Source of the DNA: UBA2108 sp963925495
GTDB lineage: Bacteria; Bacteroidota; Bacteroidia; Flavobacteriales_G; Salibacteraceae
Reading direction: 5' to 3'
Assembly (NCBI GenBank): GCA_963925495.1
Contig: CAWUST010000014.1
Location: forward strand, 1-64,000
DNA: 64,000 nucleotides
Under the pieces are notes generated by a model. That model was not told the DNA's origin. It saw nothing but the letters and a program-made list of their open reading frames with translations, and ran no database searches. Positions 25,298 through 35,224 of this stretch are shown here, piece by piece. Each line of letters opens with the position of its first letter. Position 1 is the first letter of the stretch. Position numbers and translations under genes: made by a program.

Positions 25298-28200
25298 GGT
25301 AAATACCAGAAGGTTACTTTTTTGAAACACAAATTTAAAAAATATTGGAAAATCGTTGTAGCAATCATTATTGTTTCGGCTGCCCTATTGTTTTTTCCTG
25401 TTCAAAAAGCGTTTCGTAATTATACAAGCGAATTGTTGCAAGATAAGGTCACCAAATTGGTGGATGAAAAAACGGCGGGCCAGTATAGTTTTGAGTTTGA
25501 TGATCTGCGTTATAATGTATTTAAGCAACAAATTAAGCTTGCCAATTTCCGCTTTTTTTTAAAAGACAAAAGCCAGCTTAAGTTTGATTCTAAAGAGAGT
25601 GAAAATCAAGTGTATTATCTCATTGAAATTCAGAATTTAGAAATTAGGTTAAAAGATCAATTCGATTTTTTCTTCAACGATAAACTAGAAATAAATGTTG
25701 TGGTGGTAAACCAGCCAAATATCACTGTTATTAATAATAGGATTCAAAAAAACAACGTATCATTAACTAAAATATCGGGTGATCTCTATCGGGGAATTAC
25801 CGAATACCTTCAGGTTTTTGAGTTGAAAAATTTAGTGGTAAAAGAGGCTAAATTGGATTACCAACTTCACACCAAAAGTTTCAAAAAAGAATATAAATTC
25901 AACTCATTTTCTTTTAAATTACAAAACTTTAAGTTGAATAGACAAAAAGACAAAACGAAGAACGGGCATCTTTTGTTTACCGATGAATTCGAGATAAATT
26001 CTGGTTATCAGGAGTTTGTAATGCCGGATGGGTTACATAAGGTTTCGTATGATCGATTCGGAATTTCTCTGGAAAAAGAGTTTGTTGAAATTTATAACCT
26101 CCGAATTACTCCACTTCATGCTAAAGGGGATAATGAAAGTGACAGGGTAGAGGTGTTTGTGCCAACAGTTAAATTAATAAACGTTGATTTTGAAAAAGCA
26201 TACTACGAAAACGAGATAAATATTAGAAAATTATTAATAGAAAGGCCAAAAGTAAACCTACAATTAACAGTAAATAATTTGGATACCGATTCCCTTTCAA
26301 TTTCTGAAAGATTTGCTAAATCTAATATTTTGGATATCATAAGCACCCTAGTTGTTGAACAGTTAATTCTCTCTCACTCTTCCGTTTTATTGGAACTTAC
26401 GCAGAATGATAGACAGCGAGATTTTTTGGTAAAGGGATTAAATTACCAAGGTTCAAAACTAAAAATTGATAGTTCTGCTTTTGCCAATTTTGTTTTTGGA
26501 AACTTACAATCTCATTATAAATTTAATGTAAAAGAAATAAAGCATGAGATTATTGATGAAGGACTTTTGGCAAAAGTGGGAAATTTAAATTATTCTAGTC
26601 TTACCAAAGTCTTAGATATTGATGAGTTTCTAATAATACCCAATGCCGATAAAATTCAAAAGAACTTGCACAAACACAATAAAAAAATACAGCTTCAAAA
26701 GCTGAAAACTAACGGAATTCATTTGTCGAACTTTAATATAAACGAAATAAGCGATGAAAGAATATTGAATTTAACCTCTAGTAGAGTTTCGGGGCCTGAA
26801 ATCACCTTTTTATATGATACTGCGTATGTAGAGGACACAATGCGGGTTAATGGGACTGAGACTTATTTGTTAGGAAGCTTTTTGGATACATTTATTACGA
26901 GAAATTTTAAATTAGAAAATGCCCTTATAAAAATTCAAAATGCCGACAATCCTGCCGTGGAATTCGGTCGTTTTGAAAAAGTAAATTTTTATGTTAATAA
27001 GATAAACCTTTATTCTTTAACTAATAATTCTTTTGATGTTTATGACTTGCTGGAATCTTCTGGAATTACTACGTCTACTTCTTTTGTGAATATACCAGGA
27101 TTGGAAAAAAACATTTCTTGGCGCGCTATGGATTATTCTTCAGCACGAAATAAAATAAAATTCCACCAACTCAAATACAAAGGAATTGACCAAAACTCAA
27201 AAATTAACGCTCATTTCAAGTCAGTTTCCATGTATAATTTTTCTCCAAAGGAATTGGTTAAAAATAAAGAGTATAATTTGGTTTTGGTTGAAGCAAATAA
27301 GGGGAAAATCGACTTTATTGAATTCGGTAAAAGTAATAATAATACAAAAGTCAAATCTAACTTTCACATCGATAGTGTTGCTTTGAATGACATAGAATTC
27401 ATTCATTCGAGAAAAGACACGATTAAACAAAGAATTGAAAAAGTATTTATTCATGCAGGTGATATTAATTTTACAACAGATACACTTGGTAATAAAAATT
27501 TAGGATTAGTAAATCTTGATTTTAAAGGAGAGAAGGGACAATTTTCAATAGACAATAACAAACATTATATTGATTTTAAAAACCTTGCCTTTTCTTCTTT
27601 TGATTCGACATTTAATGTTGTTGACATAAATATTACGCCGGTAATTGATCAACGAAATAAAAGCTCGAAAACATTAATACGCTCTCATGCTGAGTACATT
27701 AGCTTGAGTGGAGTAGCGCTAAACTCAAACAACATTCAAAGTGAAATTGTAGGTGAGAAATTAAATATATGCAGCCCCGAGTTTAGAATGAGCACTATTT
27801 TAACTGAGGATAAAAAACCGAAAGTTAAACGTTCTTTTCTGGAAGTCCATAAATGGCTAGTTGATGTAACAGGAATCAACTTAGTAAAGTACGGGGCATT
27901 TAATATTGAAAATGGCCTCGTGGATATTGTTTTTGAAAGCGAAAGCAATCGACCGAAAATTTGGCATTTATCAATTCCTCAATATAATATTTTAGCAAGA
28001 GAGTTTAGGCTAGACAGTACACAAGTAAATACCGATGAACATTTTTTTTATGCTAAATCGTACGAACTAGATGCTTATAATTTAGAGCAAATATTTCCGG
28101 ATAGTTTACAAAATGTAAAAATTGATCATCTTACTTATAAAACTGAAAACCAGTATCTTAAACTAGAAAAAGCGAACCTTAAGTACATGATTTATCGGAC

Positions 28201-29722
28201 AAATGATGGCTCAAGGCAGATATATGTCGATGGCACAATACCACTTGTAGAAATGGAAGGATTAAAACCCTTCGAACTCAAGGATAACAAGATTTTAAAT
28301 CTAAGTCGACTTCATTTAAAAAATCCTGAAATAGAAATTACACAGTTTCATAAAAACACTGATTTTGTTAGTCGAGAGTTAGATGTGGATAAAAGCAACA
28401 AGGATAAAACAGCAATCAAAAAATTGGTGTTGAATGAGCTGGAGCTATTTAATGGAAATATTACTTGGGAGTTTGAAGGGGAAGAGACGTCTGGTTTTAA
28501 ATTTAATCATTTCGGGATAAAGGGAACTGACGTTAAAATAAATTCGGAAAATAAAAATGAACTACCAAAATTTGGAGAAATAGAAATGAGTTTTGGTGAT
28601 TTTAGGCACGACGTAATGCAGAAGTATTACGACTTACAAATCGATAGTTTTTACATGAATTCGAATACAGAAAGAATGAGTTTACTGGGCACTCAACTTA
28701 TACCAAGATACGGGATATTTGAATTTTCAAAAGTTGCTAATTGGGAAAAAAGTCGACTTGAACTGTATCTGTCAAAAATTGATTTTGAGCAATTTAGAGT
28801 AAAAGAGTTTCTATACAACAACACCTTGAAAGTTGGGATGGTGAAAGTTGATAGCTTGGGGGTTAGAAACTTTAAAAACAAAAACTACCGTATGATTTCT
28901 AGGTTTATGCCCATTCCTACTTTGAACTTAACTAGTTCTAAAATTAAAATTAACGTGGATTCTTTACGTCTAAATAAAGGATACATAGAACACCGACAAC
29001 TGGCCAGAAATGGAGTAAAAAGCGGGCGGCTCCTATTTACAGAACTAGAATCTTCGGTAAGTAATATTACCAATGATTCTTTGGCGATTTCAAGAAACGG
29101 TTTTCTGACTATGAATGCGTCTACTAAATTGATGGGAGAGGGACAGATAAATGCTAAATTCGATTTCGATCTGAAAGACGCCGCCCAACGATTTGTAGGT
29201 TATGCCCATGTGGGAAAATTTGATGCAACAGTTTTAAATTCATACTTAGAGCCAACAGCATATATTAGAATTAGAAAAGGAAACATTAGTAATGGCGACT
29301 TACAGTTTTTTGGTGACGATGAATTGGGCGCGGGAGAAATGGAATTAATTTACAAAAATTTGCATGTAGATTTCTTGAACCAGAAAGACACTTCTGATAA
29401 CAATAACATGGGTTTGTTGATGAAATCCTTTTTTGCTAACAGAGTGGTGAATACGAATAACCCTCACTTTTTTATTAAAAAAAGAGGGGGTGTTTATTAC
29501 GGAAGAGATACGGGCCGATCTATTTTTCATTATCTGGGAAATATTGCCATGAGTGGAGTTGCCAGTAGTACGGGGATTTCGAACAATAAAAAGGAAGTGA
29601 AAAAACTCAGAAAAGAAATAAAGCGGCTGAACAAACAAGCACTTAGAAAAGAAAAAGCCATAAGGCGTAAGGAAGAAGACGACGCCGAAGAAGAAGCTAA
29701 AGAGAAGAAAAAAGAAGCGTAA
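25295..29722 (+). CDS. Large single-pass AsmA-like protein
   Basis: Up to 1475 residues. After a basic stretch, one N-terminal membrane segment (WKIVVAIIIVSAALLFFPV, about 19-37) leads into about 1370 residues of repeating beta-rich sequence. The tail (about 1445-1475) is Lys/Glu-rich (KKLRKEIKRLNKQALRKEK, EEDDAEEEAKEKKKEA). This architecture resembles AsmA/TamB-type and DUF748-like proteins, thought to bridge membranes for lipid movement. No named domain can be fixed by eye, so the family is inference. There is no early ATG; the frame can start at TTG 25295, which overlaps a promoter-like box, or at TTG 25322 after an AGAAGG sequence. It is the longest CDS here and stands alone. Confidence 0.8.
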   Translation: MGKYQKVTFLKHKFKKYWKIVVAIIIVSAALLFFPVQKAFRNYTSELLQDKVTKLVDEKTAGQYSFEFDDLRYNVFKQQIKLANFRFFLKDKSQLKFDSKESENQVYYLIEIQNLEIRLKDQFDFFFNDKLEINVVVVNQPNITVINNRIQKNNVSLTKISGDLYRGITEYLQVFELKNLVVKEAKLDYQLHTKSFKKEYKFNSFSFKLQNFKLNRQKDKTKNGHLLFTDEFEINSGYQEFVMPDGLHKVSYDRFGISLEKEFVEIYNLRITPLHAKGDNESDRVEVFVPTVKLINVDFEKAYYENEINIRKLLIERPKVNLQLTVNNLDTDSLSISERFAKSNILDIISTLVVEQLILSHSSVLLELTQNDRQRDFLVKGLNYQGSKLKIDSSAFANFVFGNLQSHYKFNVKEIKHEIIDEGLLAKVGNLNYSSLTKVLDIDEFLIIPNADKIQKNLHKHNKKIQLQKLKTNGIHLSNFNINEISDERILNLTSSRVSGPEITFLYDTAYVEDTMRVNGTETYLLGSFLDTFITRNFKLENALIKIQNADNPAVEFGRFEKVNFYVNKINLYSLTNNSFDVYDLLESSGITTSTSFVNIPGLEKNISWRAMDYSSARNKIKFHQLKYKGIDQNSKINAHFKSVSMYNFSPKELVKNKEYNLVLVEANKGKIDFIEFGKSNNNTKVKSNFHIDSVALNDIEFIHSRKDTIKQRIEKVFIHAGDINFTTDTLGNKNLGLVNLDFKGEKGQFSIDNNKHYIDFKNLAFSSFDSTFNVVDINITPVIDQRNKSSKTLIRSHAEYISLSGVALNSNNIQSEIVGEKLNICSPEFRMSTILTEDKKPKVKRSFLEVHKWLVDVTGINLVKYGAFNIENGLVDIVFESESNRPKIWHLSIPQYNILAREFRLDSTQVNTDEHFFYAKSYELDAYNLEQIFPDSLQNVKIDHLTYKTENQYLKLEKANLKYMIYRTNDGSRQIYVDGTIPLVEMEGLKPFELKDNKILNLSRLHLKNPEIEITQFHKNTDFVSRELDVDKSNKDKTAIKKLVLNELELFNGNITWEFEGEETSGFKFNHFGIKGTDVKINSENKNELPKFGEIEMSFGDFRHDVMQKYYDLQIDSFYMNSNTERMSLLGTQLIPRYGIFEFSKVANWEKSRLELYLSKIDFEQFRVKEFLYNNTLKVGMVKVDSLGVRNFKNKNYRMISRFMPIPTLNLTSSKIKINVDSLRLNKGYIEHRQLARNGVKSGRLLFTELESSVSNITNDSLAISRNGFLTMNASTKLMGEGQINAKFDFDLKDAAQRFVGYAHVGKFDATVLNSYLEPTAYIRIRKGNISNGDLQFFGDDELGAGEMELIYKNLHVDFLNQKDTSDNNNMGLLMKSFFANRVVNTNNPHFFIKKRGGVYYGRDTGRSIFHYLGNIAMSGVASSTGISNNKKEVKKLRKEIKRLNKQALRKEKAIRRKEEDDAEEEAKEKKKEA

Positions 29723-29795
29723 GTGAAAATGGAATTAAGAAATACTTACAATCCAATGAAGAGTATTTACCTTGTGAAGTACTAGTTTAGTCTGG

Positions 29796-30317
29796 CTATA
29801 ACAATATTCGGATTTGAACTCTTCTTACCGAATGGCTTATAAAATCGTCGTTTTTACTGTAAGAAAGGGTCACAAACATTTCTTCACCCTTTTCAAAATT
29901 ATAATGGTATCCATCCTATGTGGTGGCGGGTAAACTAAAAAAAGCCGCGTGTATCCGTCTGATTCTATAACATCGCAGGCGTTAAGAGCATTCTTTCCTC
30001 CCAAACCTTCAACAGGAACGTGCTTATTAACGTCAATTACGGTGTGATCTTCACGCGTTGCTATTCCATTATCAAAAGAACCTATAATTAAATTGGACTA
30101 AACTATTCCGCTTGTACTTTTAAACCCGGCGCCAACCCAACCTGAAGTCAGAGCCTTTAATTCACAAACCATTTCGTTGTTTTTGATTTTCCAACGAAAC
30201 ACCACACCATTTACAAGAACATCTTTAAATTCTTCTTCGTTTTGTATTGTTTTTTGATTAAAAACTAAATCCAATAAAACTAAGAATAATAAGTATAAAA
30301 ACACTTCCTGTTTTCAT
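29796..30317 (-). pseudogene. DOMON-domain protein gene, broken by frameshifts and a stop
   Basis: Read on the minus strand from ATG 30317: a signal peptide MKTGSVFILIILSFIGFS, then a frame change into EEFKDVLVNGVVFRWKI, ELKALTSGWVGAGFKSTSG, an in-frame TAG near 30101, then SNLIIGSFDNGIATREDHTV and VPVEGLGGKNALN. After a second frame change it reads GYHYNFEKGEEMFVTLSYSK and NDDFISHSVRR. This is the complete order of a DOMON (haem/sugar-binding) domain protein, with at least three disabling changes. The MarR gene starts upstream on the same strand. Originally it was probably a secreted haem-binding protein. Confidence 0.75.
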
Positions 30318-30329
30318 GTCATTGATAGG

Positions 30330-30776
30330 TTAAGTAGTTTTCATATTTTGGGCAATTTTATTCATTACCCTTTTGGCCGCTTGAAGCTCTTCGTTACTAA
30401 TTCCATCCAAACCTTCTGCTCTTAATTGAGCCACAACAGCATAAGCACTATTAATGGTGTCGGCCCCTTTTTTTGTAAGAATTAAACAACTTTTCCTTCT
30501 GTCTGTTTCATTAGGAATTCTGCGTACCATATTTTTGTTGTGCAGCAGATCAAGTATTCTTGTAATAGAGGCTGCATCCTTATAAGTAGCAAGGGCCAAC
30601 TCAATTTGAGTTTGGCTTTTTTCCTCGTAAATTCTGCGCATAACTACCCATTGGTCGAGGGATATATCTAGGTCGTTTTCTTTGAATACTTTAATGGAAT
30701 GTTTACGCGATGCCCTAAGCGCTTTATCCATTAAAAAATAAATTACTTCATCTAGTTTCGGAGAGTTTGTTGACAT
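30330..30776 (-). CDS. MarR-family transcriptional regulator
   Basis: A 148-residue winged-helix regulator starting at ATG 30776 (MSTNSPKLDEVI); a TTG three codons upstream gives the longest frame but is less likely. The core shows DISLDQWVVMRRIYEEKSQTQIELA (helix before recognition), DAASITRILDLLHNKNMVRRI (recognition helix), and the beta-wing NETDRRKSCLILTKKG. MarR proteins bind palindromic operators as dimers and respond to small molecules. Its downstream neighbour is the decayed DOMON gene, only 13 bases away, so its original target may have been that unit. The coding strand shows TAATATTG at 30793-30800, a near promoter box. Confidence 0.9.
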   Translation of the reverse strand: MSTNSPKLDEVIYFLMDKALRASRKHSIKVFKENDLDISLDQWVVMRRIYEEKSQTQIELALATYKDAASITRILDLLHNKNMVRRIPNETDRRKSCLILTKKGADTINSAYAVVAQLRAEGLDGISNEELQAAKRVMNKIAQNMKTT

Positions 30777-30833
30777 ATCAATCAATTTAATGCAATATTA
30801 AACTCTTTCAACGAATGCCTGTAGATGTTGAAA

Positions 30834-33800
30834 TTATATGTTCTCAATTTTATAGGTTGCAGACAAGCCGCCTATTTGAAGAGTAATAAAATAAAGCCCG
30901 GTTTTATCTAAATTAATTACTTCTTCCGATCCAGAAACAACTTCCGTGGTTTTGCTTAATACCGACCTTCCTCGGCCATCAACAACAGACAATTTAAGTG
31001 GTCCAGAAATGTTAAATTTCAGTTTCACTTTTCCGTGAGCGGGATTAGGGAAAATATGTAAACCAAGTTTTCGTGTAAATTCTTCGGTGCTAATTTTAGT
31101 GTCTGCTTCTAACGAGTTTGTGCCAGTTCCTAAACAAGAATTACTGTTCGTCACTTCCAGTTTCACTACAAAAGAACCCGTCGACGTATAAGTATGGGCT
31201 GGCTTTTTAAATGTAGAGTTTGATCCATCACCAAAGTCCCATTTGTAGGCAGTTAAAGCAGTGTCTGCAGGAAGAAAAAGAAAATCAGCTGCCTGTGGAT
31301 TAGAAATAGTAAAATTAGAATCTGGATTTGAATTTACAGTTACTTTTTGTGAAGTAGTGTCAGCGCACCCTTTGTCAGAAAGACTTATTAGGTTTACATT
31401 GTAAATTCCCGATTTAGAATAGGCCTGGTTTACATCTTTCGAAGTGTCCGTATTTCCATCTCCAAAATTCCATGTTCTGGATATTCCGCTTCCATTGAAA
31501 AGACTAATGTCCTTAAAAGGGAAATTATTTCCAATTTCACATTGCGTTGTTTTTACTATTCCAATCCAAGCGATAGGCCTATCAAAAGGAATTATTTTAA
31601 TAATTTCAGAAGTATCGAAACAAGCTCCATTTCCTGTTAAAACTTGGAAGCTGTACGAATTTAAACGGCTCAATTTCGTCTGTACAAAAACAGAATCTAA
31701 GTGACCATTAATTCTAGTTCCATTCTTATACCAAGAATAAAAGCCTGCTAGACCATTTGGTTTTTTTACTACTAATCGGGCGTTACCACCTTCGCAGAAA
31801 TCGCTTTTAGAGGAGTCTAGCTCCAAAGCTGCAATAGTTGAATTCTCTACTTGAATGGAATCTTCGAACCAAACGCTAGAGTTTAATTGAACTCGAACTT
31901 TCCAAATACCAGAATTACTGTATTTAACGTTATGCGGGCCGTTTCCTTGGGCATATTGCGGCGTAGCCCATTTTCCAAAATCCCAACTTACGCTATCTAC
32001 TTTTCCTACCCAAATTGATTTTATTGAGACCGCTTGGTTTGGACAAACGATTGTATCACTAAACTGAATATCTGCTTCAGGAGCATCGAACCAAACGGAA
32101 TAATCTTCAGATTCACCACGTGCAAGAGTTCCGCATGCAGAACTGATTTGATTTATATCCGAGACAACTCGCATTCTTAAAGCATTATTAGAAAAAGGTG
32201 CTTTTACAGTTCTAAAATTAACGGTTCTTTTTCCTGTACCTGACCTAATGCTTGCTACATTTTCACCTGCATCTAAAAAGTCGCCATCGTTATTATAATC
32301 AATGTATGCTTTTACGAATTCTGCTACCGAACTTCCCGTTGTTATAGACAGAGAGACTAAACTGTCGTAATATAAAAATGCTGCGTCAGTACAAGAATTG
32401 TTTCTGTTCGAAACCGAACCATTGTACCCGGTACTATAAAAATCAATTTCCGCTAAATTAACGTTGAAAAGACCGCTTCCATTTCTTGAAGTTGAACTAG
32501 TTGAGGTTGTGCAAAATCCTGATTTGGAGTCACCAGCAATCATGTTGTTGCGCCTTGTTATGGTGTCATTACCATAATAGTTAGATACTATTAATTGAAG
32601 AGAATAAACACCGGCTTTTTGAAACCTAAGTTCAATGTTTTTACTTTTTCGGGTAGTTCCTGATACGTATGTAAATCCTGAACTAGGAGATACAATCCAA
32701 GAATAAACACCGGCATTTTCAGAAGAATCGCCGAACAACTTAATCGTTTTGTTAGTACAGAAAAAACCAGTATCCCCAATGATTTTTGCATGAGGACTTC
32801 TATTGTTAATGTCAGATAAATCCACTGACCATAATCCACGGCCATAAGTTCCAGCTCTTAATTTACTGTTTGTTGGGTTTAAAGTGTCGTAAAACAATTC
32901 TAATTCAGTAACAGAAACATCACCGGGTAATCCGTTTGAATACTCTATCCAATTAGTCATTGAACTATCTATATAATAAACATTTGGCGTGCCGCCTACG
33001 TAAATACCACCCTTGCTAAATTTATCGAAGACTAGAGTTCTTTTAGCCGTTCCTGGTAAGTTTTTTGAAATGTCCGTCCAGTTTAATCCTTTGTTTGTGC
33101 TCATATGAACCTTTGGGCCAGAAGTGATATAAACTATGTTTTGATTCCATGGGTGAGCCTCAATGTCACTTGGTGCATTTCCATTTGGAAGGCGTGTAGT
33201 TAAGTCCGTCCATGTCGGTGTATTAGCATTTGCATTGTCAGTTCTAAACATTTTTTTCCCGGAGCGAACAGCGTATAAAACATTAGAGTTTGCAGGGCTA
33301 CTTTCCAAAACGCTCCATGCTTTACCGCTGGTTGATACAGAGGGAGAAATATTTTTCCATTGAACAGAATTTGCTCTAACATTTAGGCTTCTCCAGATAT
33401 AAGAAGTCATTCCGACGTACAGGATTTTGGCATCACCTTCATTTAAAATATAGGGTGACACCCAAGCACCTTGTTCACTGATTCCTCCAGTAATGGAGCC
33501 AAAAGTACTTCCCCCATTTCGGGATCTTCTAATGCTCCCATAATAAAGTTCACCATAAACATACGTCAGGTTGTCTGGATCAAAAATACACTCCATGCCA
33601 TCTCCACCAATTTCGGTTGTCCAGTTTCCTTTTCCTCGATATATCGCGCTTCCATTATCTTGGTATCCACAAATTACTCGATTTTCATTATAGGCATGTT
33701 GTCCTATTTTATAAACTTCAGATATAGCCAAGCCGCTTCCAATATTAGTCCAGTTCGAGCCAGTGTTAGTCGTATAAGAAACTCCACCATCTCCGCCGTC

Positions 33801-35129
33801 ATATAATGTTTTTCCGTCTGCAGACCATTCCATTACGTGATGATCAGCATGAACGGCTGGAGCGCCGCCTTGCCCAGTCCAGTGTGCGTTAATTCTCCAA
33901 GTAACTCCTTCGTTATCACTTCTAAAAATATTTACTCCTCCTACAAAAACTTGCGCCTTGTTTTTAGGGTTGACTGAAATATCTAAATCGTACCACGCTT
34001 GACCACTAGTGCCGCTTCCGTTTGTGCTCCAATCCATAATATTAGGCGTAGTACTTTTGAGTGCAAATGTTTTTCCGCTGTCTTTAGAAAGCATTAAACC
34101 TGCAAATGCACGTTGAGTTGTCTGCACTAAATAAACATAACTAGGGTCCGCGGGGGTAACACCAATTGCTATTCTATTTCCTGATTTTGGAATATAAAGG
34201 GCGGTCCATGAAGCACCACCGTTTGCCGAACGATAATATTTCCCGCTAGCTGTGGCATACATAATTTGGAAATTTCCAGGCATGGCCACAACGTCTTTGT
34301 AATTACCCGTTGCCGAGGTTCTTGTCCAAGATACTCCTGCATTTAAAGAGCGGTATATTCCTCCATTAGTAGCTGCTATGAGAGTGTCGGGCTGTTTTGG
34401 GTTAATTATAAGTTTTCCAACAACTCTATTTCCCATACCAGTATTTGAACGACTCCAATGAATTCCGCCATTTGTACTTTTCATAACTCCCCGTTGTGTT
34501 CTTGAACCGGCATCTCTATCACCGGTTCCCACATAAACTATTTGAGAATTTTTGGTGTTAAAAACGATAGATGAAATTTGCATGGAAAAATTAGTATCTG
34601 TATTCGAAGCCCAAGTTTTTCCTTTGTCGTAAGTTCTCCAAATTCCACCGTTTGGTGCGCCAACAAAAACGATGTTATCATTAGTAGGGTGGACTCCGAT
34701 TGCATTAATTCTGCCCATGCCGTTTGGCTGGCCTGAACTTGCACGTGGTTTATTTATAGGGCCAACGTTTTCCCATTGGCCGTTTTGACCAGGTCGACTA
34801 TGGCTCGTGGGAGCCATTTGAGTGGTATAATTACTTCTAAACTTCATTACTTCCGCCTGTATAGCATCAACAGTTCTATAATCACCGTTGGCTAGGACTT
34901 CTGATTCCATAAACCACTCCCAACGTTTAAATGCATTATAGCCATCACCCTTACTTCTTGTTCTCCCCTTCCAATAGGCTTCAAAGGCATTTTGTGTTTT
35001 ATAAAAACTTACTGTTTCATCTTGCATCATGTCGATCCAATAAGGATAATTGGACGTGTCTTTGGCGTTTTGGCCAAACAATAGAACACTAAATAAAAGA
35101 ATAGTAGCGAAGGGAATTAACTTTTGCAT
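30834..35129 (-). CDS. Giant secreted protein: sortilin/BNR-type propeller, GEVED, PKD, T9SS sorting domain
   Basis: 1431 residues. A signal peptide (MQKLIPFATILLFSVLLFGQ) is followed by about 650 residues of Asp-box/WD40-like repeats from about 140 (GGIWRTYDKGKTWAS, GGIYRSLNAGVSWTR, SDNEGVTWR, RSRNGGSTFGS), forming beta-propellers as in VPS10/sortilin-type proteins. A GEVED-like domain follows around 950-1040 (YIDYNNDGDFLDAGENVAS, RGESEDYSVWF), then PKD-type domains with WNFGDGNTDTSK and WDFGDGSNSTF. The C-terminus (IFPNPAHGKVKLKF through GLYFITLQ) is a type A T9SS sorting signal. It is predicted to be secreted or surface-attached through the type IX system. Ligand unknown. Separate from the downstream operon. 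Confidence 0.88.
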   Translation of the reverse strand: MQKLIPFATILLFSVLLFGQNAKDTSNYPYWIDMMQDETVSFYKTQNAFEAYWKGRTRSKGDGYNAFKRWEWFMESEVLANGDYRTVDAIQAEVMKFRSNYTTQMAPTSHSRPGQNGQWENVGPINKPRASSGQPNGMGRINAIGVHPTNDNIVFVGAPNGGIWRTYDKGKTWASNTDTNFSMQISSIVFNTKNSQIVYVGTGDRDAGSRTQRGVMKSTNGGIHWSRSNTGMGNRVVGKLIINPKQPDTLIAATNGGIYRSLNAGVSWTRTSATGNYKDVVAMPGNFQIMYATASGKYYRSANGGASWTALYIPKSGNRIAIGVTPADPSYVYLVQTTQRAFAGLMLSKDSGKTFALKSTTPNIMDWSTNGSGTSGQAWYDLDISVNPKNKAQVFVGGVNIFRSDNEGVTWRINAHWTGQGGAPAVHADHHVMEWSADGKTLYDGGDGGVSYTTNTGSNWTNIGSGLAISEVYKIGQHAYNENRVICGYQDNGSAIYRGKGNWTTEIGGDGMECIFDPDNLTYVYGELYYGSIRRSRNGGSTFGSITGGISEQGAWVSPYILNEGDAKILYVGMTSYIWRSLNVRANSVQWKNISPSVSTSGKAWSVLESSPANSNVLYAVRSGKKMFRTDNANANTPTWTDLTTRLPNGNAPSDIEAHPWNQNIVYITSGPKVHMSTNKGLNWTDISKNLPGTAKRTLVFDKFSKGGIYVGGTPNVYYIDSSMTNWIEYSNGLPGDVSVTELELFYDTLNPTNSKLRAGTYGRGLWSVDLSDINNRSPHAKIIGDTGFFCTNKTIKLFGDSSENAGVYSWIVSPSSGFTYVSGTTRKSKNIELRFQKAGVYSLQLIVSNYYGNDTITRRNNMIAGDSKSGFCTTSTSSTSRNGSGLFNVNLAEIDFYSTGYNGSVSNRNNSCTDAAFLYYDSLVSLSITTGSSVAEFVKAYIDYNNDGDFLDAGENVASIRSGTGKRTVNFRTVKAPFSNNALRMRVVSDINQISSACGTLARGESEDYSVWFDAPEADIQFSDTIVCPNQAVSIKSIWVGKVDSVSWDFGKWATPQYAQGNGPHNVKYSNSGIWKVRVQLNSSVWFEDSIQVENSTIAALELDSSKSDFCEGGNARLVVKKPNGLAGFYSWYKNGTRINGHLDSVFVQTKLSRLNSYSFQVLTGNGACFDTSEIIKIIPFDRPIAWIGIVKTTQCEIGNNFPFKDISLFNGSGISRTWNFGDGNTDTSKDVNQAYSKSGIYNVNLISLSDKGCADTTSQKVTVNSNPDSNFTISNPQAADFLFLPADTALTAYKWDFGDGSNSTFKKPAHTYTSTGSFVVKLEVTNSNSCLGTGTNSLEADTKISTEEFTRKLGLHIFPNPAHGKVKLKFNISGPLKLSVVDGRGRSVLSKTTEVVSGSEEVINLDKTGLYFITLQIGGLSATYKIENI

Positions 35130-35224
35130 ATAGATTATTTAAGGGGCTAAATATAATAATGTTGAACGCAAAACTTTGGCAGTGGTTTGTACCGTTCAAT
35201 GAGTTTTAAATAACCAATTTACCG

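Noticed and set aside
33471..33806. 111-aa + strand ORF inside the giant T9SS gene
   Set aside because: Antisense frame without domain or leader; composition follows the repeat codons of the real gene.
35162..35199. TTGAACG/CGTTCAA inverted repeat upstream of the giant T9SS gene as terminator or operator
   Set aside because: Stem of only 7 bp with a 24-base loop and no U-tract; could be chance.
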